A stretch of DNA of 64,000 nucleotides, taken from Luxibacter massiliensis. GTDB taxonomy: Bacteria > Bacillota > Clostridia > Lachnospirales > Lachnospiraceae. Below the pieces are notes generated by a model. That model saw only the letters and a list, made by a program, of their open reading frames with translations. It searched no databases and was not told the DNA's origin. The stretch lies in contig NZ_UWOE01000001.1 of assembly GCF_900604355.1 (NCBI RefSeq), positions 806,001-870,000 of the forward strand, written 5' to 3'. Below, piece after piece: positions 34,209 to 43,185 of this stretch. The stretch's first letter is position 1; each line of letters opens with the position of its first letter. Position numbers and translations under genes: made by a program.

Positions 34209-34946
34209 ATGAAAAAATTGACAGCATTATGTATGGGATTGATTATGGTGATAAGTCTTGCAGCTTGTGGAAAAAGCGATACGCCGAAAGCATCTGAAAC
34301 GGAATCATCCAACGCAGAGGAAACACAGGTGTCCGAACCGGAAAGTACAGAATCTTCGGAAACAGAAAATGAAACGGGGCAGGCAACGGGAAGTAATACG
34401 CTGGTGGTCTATTTCTCTATGCCGGAGACGACAGATCCGGACGAGAGTAAGATGACGCAGGAAGAGGATAACAGTGTTGTTGTGATTGATGGAGAGGTAC
34501 TTGGAAATACCCAGTATGTTGCCTATGTCATTGAGGAAAATACGGGAGCTGACATCTTCCGGATTGAGCCGGAAACCCCATATCCTACAGACCATGATAC
34601 TTTAGTAGATTTAGCTTCAGATGAACAGGCAGAAGATGCACGTCCGGCAATCAAAGACCAGATTGAAAATTTTGAACAATACGACACCGTTTTTGTGGGT
34701 TATCCGAACTGGTGGGGAGATATGCCGATGATTCTTTATTCATTTTTTGATGAGTATGATTTTTCGGGGAAAACCATTATTCCGTTTAATACGCATGGAG
34801 GCAGCGGATTCTCAGGCACCATTAGTACAATCGAGGAACTGGAACCAAACGCTACGGTCAATGAGGACGGTTTTACCGTATCACGAAACAATGTGCAGGA
34901 TGCCGAGCCAGATATTTTGACCTGGTTAAGCGGGCTTGGCTATTAG
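34209..34946 (+). CDS. Flavodoxin-domain lipoprotein 1
   Basis: Start at 34209 after GGGAGGAGG. The 245-aa protein has a lipoprotein signal with lipobox SLAAC, a Ser/Glu/Thr-rich linker (about 25-68) and a flavodoxin fold: LVVYFSMPET for the FMN phosphate loop, GYPNWWGDMPM for the second flavin contact and PFNTHGGSGFS. Most flavodoxins are cytoplasmic; this one should sit on the outer face of the membrane. The possible role is electron transfer to or from extracellular partners. Confidence 0.88.
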   Translation: MKKLTALCMGLIMVISLAACGKSDTPKASETESSNAEETQVSEPESTESSETENETGQATGSNTLVVYFSMPETTDPDESKMTQEEDNSVVVIDGEVLGNTQYVAYVIEENTGADIFRIEPETPYPTDHDTLVDLASDEQAEDARPAIKDQIENFEQYDTVFVGYPNWWGDMPMILYSFFDEYDFSGKTIIPFNTHGGSGFSGTISTIEELEPNATVNEDGFTVSRNNVQDAEPDILTWLSGLGY

Positions 34947-34979
34947 GAGCTGCAGAACGGAAAGGATAAGGTATCATAG

Positions 34980-35666
34980 ATGAAAAAAAGCAGAACTGTG
35001 TTTCTTTGCCTGGTACTGACAGGGCTGCTGCTAATGGGGTGCGGCAAAAATCCGGCAGATGAAACACCACAAATAGCAACAGATTCAGAAGAATCTGTGA
35101 ATCAGGATGAAAGTAATGTTCTAATTGCATATTTTGGCCGATGGGGAAACACAGATTTTCCGGATGGGATAGACGCATCTACATCAGCGAGTATTGTAAT
35201 CGGAAAAGATAACAATCTGCAGGGAACGACAGAGTATGTGGCCTCAATGATTCAGGAGTATATGGGAGGTACCCTTCATCTCATACAGACAGCAGACACT
35301 TATCCGGCGGATTACGATGCAGTCGTAGACCAGAACCATCAGGAGCAGGCCGATGGCAGTATGCCGGAATTATCAACTGTGGTTGAAAATATGGATCAGT
35401 ATGAAATTGTCTTTATTGGTTATCCCATATGGGCAACTACCATACCGCGGCCAGTGATTTCTTTTATAGAGCAGTATGATTTATCAGGGAAAATAATCAT
35501 TCCATTCTGTACACATGGTGGATATGGCAGCGGCAGCAGTTATACAGAAATTGAGAATCTCTTGCCTGATTCAGAGATACTGGATGGTTTTGCAGTCGAG
35601 GCAGAGCAGATAGATTCAGCCGAGCAGGAATTGGAAAATTGGCTGGACAATCTGGATGTAATATAA
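34980..35666 (+). CDS. Flavodoxin-domain lipoprotein 2
   Basis: A 228-aa paralogue of the preceding gene with its own lipobox LLMGC and a shorter linker. Flavin motifs are NVLIAYFGRWGNTDF, GYPIWATTIPRPV and PFCTHGGYGSGSS. Two consecutive surface flavodoxins in one operon is uncommon and may reflect different partners. Confidence 0.88.
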   Translation: MKKSRTVFLCLVLTGLLLMGCGKNPADETPQIATDSEESVNQDESNVLIAYFGRWGNTDFPDGIDASTSASIVIGKDNNLQGTTEYVASMIQEYMGGTLHLIQTADTYPADYDAVVDQNHQEQADGSMPELSTVVENMDQYEIVFIGYPIWATTIPRPVISFIEQYDLSGKIIIPFCTHGGYGSGSSYTEIENLLPDSEILDGFAVEAEQIDSAEQELENWLDNLDVI

Positions 35667-35698
35667 AAATGGAGCGAGTTATAAAGGAGTAATTAATT

Positions 35699-36685
35699 AT
35701 GGAATACCGCAAATTAGGAAAAGATTTAAAGGTTTCAGCAGTAGGGCTTGGCTGCATGGGATTTTCCCATGCCAGCGGAGAGCCGGTTGACAACGAGGCG
35801 GCTGTTAAAATACTGCGGCAGGCTTACGAGATGGGATATGATTTTTTTGACACTGCAGAGGCGTATACGGGATATTTCCCGGATGGCACCGTTTCCTGCA
35901 ATGAGGAACTGGTAGGAAAAGCAGTAAAAGATGTGCGTCATAAAGTTGTCATTGCCACAAAAATGGGTGTCACACACAACGAAGATTTATCTCTGACTTT
36001 AGACAGCCGCCCGGAAACAATCCGAAAAAGTGTGGAAGGAAGTCTGAAAAACCTGAACACCGATTACATTGATTTATACTACCAGCACCGGATTGATCCG
36101 AAGGTAGAGCCGGAGGTGGTGGCACAGACGATGGCACAGCTTATTAAAGAAGGAAAAATCCGTGCCTGGGGCATTTCCGAAACAACGGAGGAATATCTCC
36201 GGCGGGCAAATGCTGTATGTCCGGTTGCTGCTGTGGAGAACCGTTACTCTATGATGGCAAGATGGCATGAAACTCTGTTTCCGGTATGTGAAGAGCTGAA
36301 TATTGCGTATGTGGCATTTTCTCCTATGGCAAATGGATTCCTGACCGGAAAGTATACGCCACAGACGAAGTTTGAGGGCAGCAAGGATTACCGCACCGGA
36401 ATGCCTCAGTATACCAAAGAGGGCTACGAAAAGGCGAAGGAATTACTGGATATGCTAAAGGGACTGGCAGAAGAAAAAAATGCTACCATGGGACAGCTAT
36501 CTCTGGCATGGATGATTTGCAAAAAGCCTTATATCATACCGATTCCAGGTTCCAGAAAGCCGGAAAGACTCCGGGAAAATCTGGAGGCGGGGGAGATTGT
36601 TCTGACGCAGGAGGAAGTAGCGCTGATTGATGAAAAACTGAACGTTATGGAATTTGAGGTGTTCGGCGGTCATCCGACCAAATAA
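35699..36685 (+). CDS. Aldo/keto reductase
   Basis: A 328-aa TIM-barrel oxidoreductase. The catalytic tetrad is visible: Asp in FFDTAEAYTG, Tyr in the same segment, Lys in IATKMG and His in YYQHRID. The NADPH site is PGSRKPERLREN. It is preceded by AAAGGAG. The typical role is carbonyl reduction with NADPH. Confidence 0.93.
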   Translation: MEYRKLGKDLKVSAVGLGCMGFSHASGEPVDNEAAVKILRQAYEMGYDFFDTAEAYTGYFPDGTVSCNEELVGKAVKDVRHKVVIATKMGVTHNEDLSLTLDSRPETIRKSVEGSLKNLNTDYIDLYYQHRIDPKVEPEVVAQTMAQLIKEGKIRAWGISETTEEYLRRANAVCPVAAVENRYSMMARWHETLFPVCEELNIAYVAFSPMANGFLTGKYTPQTKFEGSKDYRTGMPQYTKEGYEKAKELLDMLKGLAEEKNATMGQLSLAWMICKKPYIIPIPGSRKPERLRENLEAGEIVLTQEEVALIDEKLNVMEFEVFGGHPTK

Positions 36686-36727
36686 AACAAAAATTAGTAA
36701 AAATGGAAAAGCGAGGTAAAAATACAT

Positions 36728-37189
36728 ATGCAGAAAACGACAACGATTCTTTTTATAAACGGAAGTCCCAATAAGGAGGGAAACACTGCCGCTCTTGCAG
36801 ACAGGCTGCTGTCTGGAAAAGCGTATGAAACCTTAAATCTGACGGATTATAAAATCTACAGTTATGGTCAGAACTTTCAGGACGACCAGTTTGAGGAAGT
36901 CCTTTCACGGATGAAAGAGGCGGAAACGATCGTAATTGGCTCTCCGCTATACTGGCATAATATCTGCGGTTCCGTCCGAAATCTTCTGGACCGATTTTAT
37001 GGCCCGGTAAGTTCGGGAGAACTTTCCGGCAGAAAATTATATTTTCTGTTTCAGGGAGCGGCTCCGGAAAAGTGGATGCTGGAAGCAGGAGAATATACGA
37101 TGAAGCGATTTGCAAAGCTTTATGGCATGGAATATGCAGGTATGGCAACAAGCGGAAGGGAAGCGGCTGCGCTGGCAGACCATATATAA
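36728..37189 (+). CDS. NAD(P)H-dependent FMN oxidoreductase (flavodoxin fold), short
   Basis: A 153-aa flavin reductase with ILFINGSPNKEGNTAALA for FMN phosphate and GSPLYWHNICGSVRNLLDR for the flavin ring. It is shorter than the second FMN reductase of the operon and lacks its Cys cluster. RBS GCGAGGT. Confidence 0.85.
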   Translation: MQKTTTILFINGSPNKEGNTAALADRLLSGKAYETLNLTDYKIYSYGQNFQDDQFEEVLSRMKEAETIVIGSPLYWHNICGSVRNLLDRFYGPVSSGELSGRKLYFLFQGAAPEKWMLEAGEYTMKRFAKLYGMEYAGMATSGREAAALADHI

Positions 37190-37203
37190 GGGGAATTCTG
37201 CTT

Positions 37204-38253
37204 ATGGCCAGAAAAAACAGATGGAAATACAAAGGCATTATGCTATATGCGGCAGTATGGCTGATTCTGGCGTTGACTGCTTGTGGAAGTACGGAAAATA
37301 CGGCGGAAACATTGCAGGAAGAGCAGCCGGATACAGCAGGGGAGGATTTTATCAATACAGAATACTTTACAGAAAGTTCTACGGTAGGGGAAGTGACCTC
37401 AGATGAGGCGTTTGGCGATTACGGACGTTTGCTGTTTCCGGTGGACTTATCTATATCAGAGGATATGACACTGAAAGAAGTGAGTAGCAGCAGTGTGTAT
37501 CTGTGGTACTCACAGATACAGCCGGAGAAAACCGTGGAGATTTTAAATGATTTAAAGCAGCAGTCCCTGGCCGGAGAACAGATTTTTTATTCCATTTATA
37601 CAGAAGAGGAAATGGAAGAGGATTCGTCTAAAAGAAATACCGGACTTTTCTTTTTCCGTGGAGAGCCGGGAAAGGAGTTTGCAGTTACCAATGCCGGAGG
37701 CGGATTTTATTATGTGGGAGCGATGCATGACAGCTTTCCACACGCCTTGGAATTGAGTAAAAATGGTTACAATGCTTTCGCACTGATTTACCGACCGGAT
37801 GCTCCATATGAAGATCTTGCCCAGGCGATTGCATATATCTATGATAATGCGGATAAATTGCAGGTGAATCCGGAAAATTATTCCCTGTGGGGCGGTTCAG
37901 CCGGGGCGAGAATGGCGGCAGTTCTTGGAAACGAGGACTATCTGCAGCAGCTTACCGGGAGAACAGACATCCCTCAGGTAGCGGCGGTTATTATGCAGTA
38001 TACCGGGTATTCGGAGGTTTCAGAAACGGATGCGCCTACGTATGCAAACGTGGGGGATCAGGATGGGATTGCGAGCTGGAGAACGGTTCAGCAGAGGATA
38101 AGTTCCCTGGAGCGCATGGGGATTCCCACAGAATTTCATGTATATGAGGGACTGGGCCATGGGTTTGGCATTGGCACGGATACAGTGGCGGAAGGCTGGA
38201 TGACAGATGCGGTGTCCTTTTGGGAAGACCAGATGAAAAAAGGAGATGAATGA
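37204..38253 (+). CDS. Alpha/beta-hydrolase lipoprotein (esterase-like)
   Basis: The ATG at 37204 follows AAGGGGAA and gives a 349-aa protein with a lipoprotein signal (lipobox LTAC). The hydrolase part has the nucleophile elbow GGSAG (LWGGSAGARMAAVLG), an Asp in the NVGDQDG segment and His in GLGHGFG, so the catalytic triad is likely complete. It belongs with BD-FAE/lipase-like secreted esterases. As a surface enzyme in a redox operon it might free a substrate from an ester. Confidence 0.85.
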   Translation: MARKNRWKYKGIMLYAAVWLILALTACGSTENTAETLQEEQPDTAGEDFINTEYFTESSTVGEVTSDEAFGDYGRLLFPVDLSISEDMTLKEVSSSSVYLWYSQIQPEKTVEILNDLKQQSLAGEQIFYSIYTEEEMEEDSSKRNTGLFFFRGEPGKEFAVTNAGGGFYYVGAMHDSFPHALELSKNGYNAFALIYRPDAPYEDLAQAIAYIYDNADKLQVNPENYSLWGGSAGARMAAVLGNEDYLQQLTGRTDIPQVAAVIMQYTGYSEVSETDAPTYANVGDQDGIASWRTVQQRISSLERMGIPTEFHVYEGLGHGFGIGTDTVAEGWMTDAVSFWEDQMKKGDE

Positions 38254-38891
38254 GCATGAAAGTATTATTAGTGAATGGAAGCCCACATAAGTCAGGCTGT
38301 ACTTACACAGCTCTGGATACGGTGGCAGAATCATTAAATGAGAACGGAATAGACACAGATTTGATGTGGATTGGAAATAAACCGATTTCCGGGTGCATTG
38401 CCTGCAAAAGCTGTGCAAAAAAGAACAAGTGTGTATTTGATGATACGGTCAATGAGTTTTTAGACATTGCGGGAGACTATGACGGATTTGTATTTGGTAC
38501 GCCAGTCCACTGGGGAGCAGCCTCTGGTGCGATCACATCCTTCCTGGACCGGGCATTTTATGAGGATCTTTTGTCAGGCGGCGGAAGATTTCATCTGAAA
38601 CCAGCCGCCGCAGTTGTGTCAGCGAGAAGGGCAGGAACGACCGCCACATGGGATCAGATTAATAAGTATTTTGCGTTGATGCAGATGCCGATTATTTCCT
38701 CAAGATATTGGAATATTGTGCATGGGGCGACGCCTGAGCAGGTTGAAAAGGATGAAGAAGGCGTACAGACGATGCGGATTCTGGGAAAGAATATGGCATT
38801 TTTCCTACAGTGCAAGGAAGTGGCTATGAAAATGGGTGTTGCCATGCCGGAACCGGAAACAGTAACGTTTACAAATTTTATCAGGGATTAA
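38250..38891 (+). CDS. NADPH-dependent FMN reductase with Cys cluster
   Basis: A 213-aa flavodoxin-fold reductase; the start at 38250 overlaps the previous stop, and 38256 is an alternative. FMN motifs are LLVNGSPHKSGCTYTAL and GTPVHWGAASGAITSFLDR. The segment CIACKSCAKKNKC carries four Cys of the kind found in many clostridial members of the family. It may deliver reduced flavin within the operon's pathway. Confidence 0.88.
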   Translation: MSMKVLLVNGSPHKSGCTYTALDTVAESLNENGIDTDLMWIGNKPISGCIACKSCAKKNKCVFDDTVNEFLDIAGDYDGFVFGTPVHWGAASGAITSFLDRAFYEDLLSGGGRFHLKPAAAVVSARRAGTTATWDQINKYFALMQMPIISSRYWNIVHGATPEQVEKDEEGVQTMRILGKNMAFFLQCKEVAMKMGVAMPEPETVTFTNFIRD

Positions 38892-38909
38892 GAGATTGGA
38901 GCATTGGAA

Positions 38910-39599
38910 ATGAGTAAAAAAGCAATCATAAAAATTTTGATCGATATTGGAATGACCATTTCCCTTATGTTTCTTATGGCATTTGAACTGGTTGGCAGGG
39001 AGGCACACGAATGGATTGGAATGGCTATGTTTGTTCTCTTTCTTGTACATCATGCACTGAATCTTACATGGACGAAAAATATCCGCAGAGGAACCTATAC
39101 GCCATTTCGGATTCTTCAGCTTTTACTGGTTTGCCTGATCCTCATTTCCATGATGGCTTCTATGGTTAGCGGTATTGTTCTTTCCAGATATATATTTTCC
39201 GCTGTGCAGGTCAGGGGATTCCGTAGTATTGCACGAGTGATTCATATGCTGGCAGCATACTGGGGATATGTTTTGATGTCTTTGCATCTGGGGATTCACT
39301 GGCGGGTGATGATGGGAATGGCAGGACGTATGGCAAAGAGGAAATCCAAAGCCCGAACATGGGTGCTAAAAAGTATTGGCATTCTGATTGCCGGATATGG
39401 AATCTTTGCGTTTATGAAAAGAGATTTTGGTTCTTATATGCTGTTACAAATAGATTTTGTGTTTTATGACTTTGAGGAACCGCTTGTGCTGTATTTGCTG
39501 GACTATCTGGCGATTATGGGAGGATTTGTCTGGTTGGGGCATTATATATCCCATGGTATGAATAAAATCAGATTAAATGCTAAGAAGAAGGTGGGATAG
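38910..39599 (+). CDS. DUF4405 membrane protein (cytochrome b-like)
   Basis: Start at 38910 (MSKKAI); a TTG at 38904 is also in frame. The 229-aa protein has five or six membrane segments with conserved His in the family pattern: HEWIG, LVHHALNLTW, VIHMLAAYWGY and SLHLGIHWRVM. DUF4405 proteins are predicted to bind haem in the membrane. Next to two surface flavodoxins it could pass electrons across the membrane. Confidence 0.8.
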   Translation: MSKKAIIKILIDIGMTISLMFLMAFELVGREAHEWIGMAMFVLFLVHHALNLTWTKNIRRGTYTPFRILQLLLVCLILISMMASMVSGIVLSRYIFSAVQVRGFRSIARVIHMLAAYWGYVLMSLHLGIHWRVMMGMAGRMAKRKSKARTWVLKSIGILIAGYGIFAFMKRDFGSYMLLQIDFVFYDFEEPLVLYLLDYLAIMGGFVWLGHYISHGMNKIRLNAKKKVG

Positions 39600-39602
39600 A
39601 AG

Positions 39603-40721
39603 ATGAAAGATTTTCAATTAAGAAATGATACAAAGCTATGGTTTTGTAATAATCCTATGGAAAGACTTCGGGAGGTTATAAATAAAAAACGTGTGCTTTT
39701 TGTGTATGGAGGAGGCTCCGCAAAAGAAAATGGCTGTTTTGATGATGTGAAAAATGCAGTTTTTGAAAGCGGCGGAGATTTTTATGAGTTAGGGAACTCC
39801 TCCAGAGATCGTACTGCGATTGAAGCAGGAATGAAAGTAGTAAAAAACAACCAGATTCAGCTTGTTATAGGCGCAGGTGGGGCGAGCGTCATGGATTGTG
39901 CGAAGTTAATTGCATTTGGTGCTTGCCACGAGGCGGATTGGTGGGAATTTGTAAAAGGAAGAAAAAATCCGTATGGTTTGGAGCGGCTTCCGTTGGTATT
40001 GATGCCGACTTATCCTTCCAGCGGTTCAGAATATGGACTTGGAGCAGTTTCTGCTGATTCTCGGACAGGGGATTTCGGAACTGCTTATGGGATTGCTGCA
40101 GATTATGCAATTCTCGTACCAAAATACTCTTTGTCACTGAATAAGGAGATGACAGCGTATACGGGGCTTGTTACGCTTGTCCAACTGTCAGCCTCTGTGA
40201 TAGGAGATAAAAACCCTATATCATATGCAGCCGGTGTTTCTGTTATATGCAATGTGCTGAAGGCTGTTATAGCATTGGATGAGAATCCGAATGATTTGGA
40301 CGCCAGAGGCGTGATTCTTTATGGAGCTTCCATTTCGACTTCCGGAAGATTAGGAATTGGAAAAGAAGAAAACTATGCGTATGATATTTATGAACTTGAA
40401 TTCGTACCGGAAGTTTTGTTTGATGTTCCATATAGAAAAAGCCTTACTGTATTATTCCCACGTTTCTTGAAAATGATGTCTGTTTACCATGAGGATGATA
40501 TTCGTACTTATATTCAGGATGTATTTGGATACAAGGGAGGGATTGATGAATCAGTGGAAAGGATTGTATCACTATTTGAAGGATTGGGAATTTCGATGTA
40601 TTTTAAAGGTGATTGGACAGAAAAATCACTAGAGAGTATTCCAATAGATTCTATGCTGACACAGGAGGAAATAACAGAGATGATAAGGTACTCCATGTAT
40701 CCTGGAAATCTTACAGAATGA
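39603..40721 (+). CDS. Iron-alcohol-dehydrogenase homologue lacking all metal ligands
   Basis: A 372-aa paralogue of the gene at 33020 in the same operon. Nucleotide-binding elements remain (VYGGGSAKENG, GAGGASVMDCAK). The metal ligands are gone: the Asp and His of GGFDILSH become Val190 and Gln194 in TGLVTLVQ, and the two later His become Tyr263 and Tyr277. The fold length is normal and the frame is intact, so it is not simple decay. It may be a pseudoenzyme, a regulator or an enzyme with a different mechanism. Confidence 0.85.
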   Translation: MKDFQLRNDTKLWFCNNPMERLREVINKKRVLFVYGGGSAKENGCFDDVKNAVFESGGDFYELGNSSRDRTAIEAGMKVVKNNQIQLVIGAGGASVMDCAKLIAFGACHEADWWEFVKGRKNPYGLERLPLVLMPTYPSSGSEYGLGAVSADSRTGDFGTAYGIAADYAILVPKYSLSLNKEMTAYTGLVTLVQLSASVIGDKNPISYAAGVSVICNVLKAVIALDENPNDLDARGVILYGASISTSGRLGIGKEENYAYDIYELEFVPEVLFDVPYRKSLTVLFPRFLKMMSVYHEDDIRTYIQDVFGYKGGIDESVERIVSLFEGLGISMYFKGDWTEKSLESIPIDSMLTQEEITEMIRYSMYPGNLTE

Positions 40722-40752
40722 GATTTATTTAATTATGAAAGGATGAGTATTT

Positions 40753-41604
40753 ATGGAATTTGTTACATTAAATAATGGTGTGAAAATGCCTATATTAGGA
40801 TTTGGTGTATACCAGATAGCAGATTTAAAAGAATGTGAACAGGCAGTTGTAGATGCAATTCAGACAGGGTACCGTTTAATTGATACTGCAGCTTCGTATG
40901 GAAATGAAGAGGCAGTTGGACGTGCGATTAAGCGCTGTGGGATTCCGCGAGAAGAATTGTTTATTACTACAAAACTGTGGATTACAGATACCAGTTATGA
41001 GGGGGCGAAGCGTGGGTTTGAAACCTCTATGAAAAAACTGGGCTTGGATTATCTGGACCTGTACTTGATACATCAGCCGCTGAATGATTATTATGGGGCA
41101 TGGAGAGCCATGACAGAGCTTTATCGGGAAGGAAAAATCCGGGCGATTGGCGTTTGCAGCTTTTACCCTGACAGGCTTGCCGATCTGATTGCTTTTAATG
41201 AGGTTAAGCCGGCGATTAATCAGGTAGAAGCAAATATTTATTTTCAACAGAAAAAGGCACAGGAGTTTATGAAAGAAAAGGATGTCCAGATGGAAGGATG
41301 GGCTCCATTTGCAGAAGGAAGAAACAATCTGTTTGATAATGATATATTAAAGAGAATTGGTGAAAAATATAAAAAGAGTGTGGCTCAGGTAGTGCTGCGT
41401 TGGCTTTTGCAGAGGGGAATCGTATGTATCCCTAAGAGTACAAAAAAGAAACGTATGGAAGAAAACTTTGCTGTATTTGATTTTGAATTGACTTGTGAGG
41501 ATATGGAGGCAATCAAATCACTTGATACAAATACCAGTGCATTTTTTGACCATCATGATCCGGCGGCTGTGGAACGACTGGTAAATTTGGTGAGGAATGT
41601 ATAG
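40753..41604 (+). CDS. Aldo/keto reductase 2
   Basis: A 283-aa reductase of the 2,5-diketogluconate-reductase-like class. The tetrad is present: Asp and Tyr in LIDTAASYGNE, Lys in TTKLWI, His in LIHQPLND; the C-terminal cofactor site is CIPKSTKKKRMEEN. RBS AAAGGATGAG. It is the last gene of the redox operon. Confidence 0.93.
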   Translation: MEFVTLNNGVKMPILGFGVYQIADLKECEQAVVDAIQTGYRLIDTAASYGNEEAVGRAIKRCGIPREELFITTKLWITDTSYEGAKRGFETSMKKLGLDYLDLYLIHQPLNDYYGAWRAMTELYREGKIRAIGVCSFYPDRLADLIAFNEVKPAINQVEANIYFQQKKAQEFMKEKDVQMEGWAPFAEGRNNLFDNDILKRIGEKYKKSVAQVVLRWLLQRGIVCIPKSTKKKRMEENFAVFDFELTCEDMEAIKSLDTNTSAFFDHHDPAAVERLVNLVRNV

Positions 41605-41646
41605 GATGATGCTGCAAAATGTATAGAGTATAATGAACGAGGGTGA

Positions 41647-41967
41647 TTGATTGGGGTAATTGCTATTTATGTCCCTGGAGATGAGGAGAAGCGCCTTTTT
41701 TCCAAAATCCAGAATATATTAGATAAAGAAAATTATATACAGGCAGAAGAAGGTGGAACAAACTTGGTTTTTGAAAGATTAAAAATTATCCCAGACTATC
41801 ATAAAATTCTTTTGGATGATAAAGAAGTTAATCTTTCTAGTCAGCAGTTCCAACTTCTCCTATACCTTGCAAAAAAGCCGGGGCGTGTCTACACCTACGA
41901 ACAGATCTATGAAACTATATGGGAAAAAGAGTACACCTATGACAAAGGCAATGTCATGGCACGTTGA
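41647..41967 (+). pseudogene. Truncated response regulator (winged-helix domain only)
   Basis: A frame of 106 codons whose C-terminal part is an OmpR-type DNA-binding domain: LDDKEVNLSSQQFQLLLYLA, then PGRVYTYEQIYETIWEK. It stops at NVMAR, before the recognition helix is complete, and there is no proper receiver domain. Not functional. Confidence 0.7.
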
Positions 41968-42427
41968 GACAGTGACGTTGCTGGTGAAGAAACCTTGATT
42001 TTACAGGCTTTCCCGGACTTTATGCTTGAAAATGAAAGTGTGTTTTTTATGATTTTTGAATGTAAACTCCGTTCCATAGTGGGCATGGGGTTATGCGGTA
42101 AAGTTAAAAAATAGAGTTTTGCGGAATTATTATGCTTTTGCTAAATTGTTTCATACTTTTTGGCAAAAGCATTTTTTATTTAGGACGGAAAAATTTGGAG
42201 AGATATTTCTAGTTGGTACAGGTATCAGAAAATTGAATACAGGACAAAGCTTTATAACTGGAGAGATTTTTCAATACCTGCAAACCCATGGAATTTTTAT
42301 TCGTATCTGAGGGGAAAGTGGGATGTGAAAAATACTGTAAAATAGATATTTAATGGGAAAGATAACTTGGAAAAAGGGGGGATTAGAGGTAAGCTAAAAG
42401 AGAAACTTTTTTGAAAAATGTTCCGCT
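41968..42427. other. Intergenic region with no supportable gene
   Basis: About 460 bases after the truncated regulator. Short plus-strand frames occur (for example 42119-42310) but have no ribosome site or family motif. It is probably decayed sequence between the redox operon and the next module. Confidence 0.4.
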
Positions 42428-42459
42428 GTAACATTTCGCGGACATTTGCCTGTTATACT
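42428..42459 (+). promoter_or_regulatory. Operator/promoter A of the second two-component system
   Basis: GTAACATTTCGCGGACATTTG (42428-42448) is followed six bases later by TATACT (42454-42459). The same block recurs at 45139 with the -10-like sequence at the same distance. It lies 34 bases ahead of the response regulator start, so autoregulation is likely. Confidence 0.65.
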
Positions 42460-42492
42460 ATCTGCAAAAAGCAAAGCAAAGGAAGTGACGTT

Positions 42493-43185
42493 ATGAAGCA
42501 GATTTTAATTGTCGAGGACGACAGTTTTTTGAATAAGATGTTAGCCTACAACCTGACCGCTGACGGCTACGGTGTGACCTCTGCCCTGAACGCCAGAACA
42601 GCCGCCGAAGTCCTGCACACGCAGGAATTTGATTTAGTCCTGCTGGACATCAACTTGCCGGATGGCAACGGCTACGACCTGTGCCGGTTGATTAAGCCGG
42701 AACACCCGGACACTATTGTAATCTTTCTGACTGCCAACGATCAGGAGAGCGACCAGATACGGGGTTATGAGGTGGGCGCAGTAGACTATATCACAAAGCC
42801 TTTTGTGATTGGAGCCTTACAGCGGAAAATCAAAGCCATGTTCGCTATGCTGGAACACCACAAGCCCGCAAAGGATATTTACGATGATGGGCGGCTGTTT
42901 CTGGATTTCTCTGAACAGACCGCAGCCCTGAATGGAAAGACGCTGACCTTATCCCCGATGGAATATAAAATGCTGAACCTGTTCCGCAAAAATCCGAAGC
43001 AGGTACTTACCCGCCAGCAGCTCTTGGAAAAGCTGTGGGATATAGACGAGCGTTTTGTAGACGAACACACCCTGACAACCTCTGTCAGCCGTATTCGCAG
43101 CAAGATTGAAGCAGACGGCGGTGCGCCCTATATCAAGACGATTTACGGCATGGGTTATCAATGGACGGGAGGCGAGAAGAAATGA
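42493..43185 (+). CDS. OmpR-family response regulator 2
   Basis: A 230-aa regulator with receiver Asp52 (LLDINLPDG), the KPF Lys and a C-terminal winged helix ending GMGYQWTGG. Start at 42493 after GGAAGTG. GC content is higher than in the preceding operon, so this module has a different origin. The kinase start overlaps its stop. Confidence 0.93.
   Translation: MKQILIVEDDSFLNKMLAYNLTADGYGVTSALNARTAAEVLHTQEFDLVLLDINLPDGNGYDLCRLIKPEHPDTIVIFLTANDQESDQIRGYEVGAVDYITKPFVIGALQRKIKAMFAMLEHHKPAKDIYDDGRLFLDFSEQTAALNGKTLTLSPMEYKMLNLFRKNPKQVLTRQQLLEKLWDIDERFVDEHTLTTSVSRIRSKIEADGGAPYIKTIYGMGYQWTGGEKK

Noticed and set aside
42119..42310. 63-codon plus-strand frame before the second response regulator
   Set aside because: No ribosome site and no recognised motif; probably decayed sequence.
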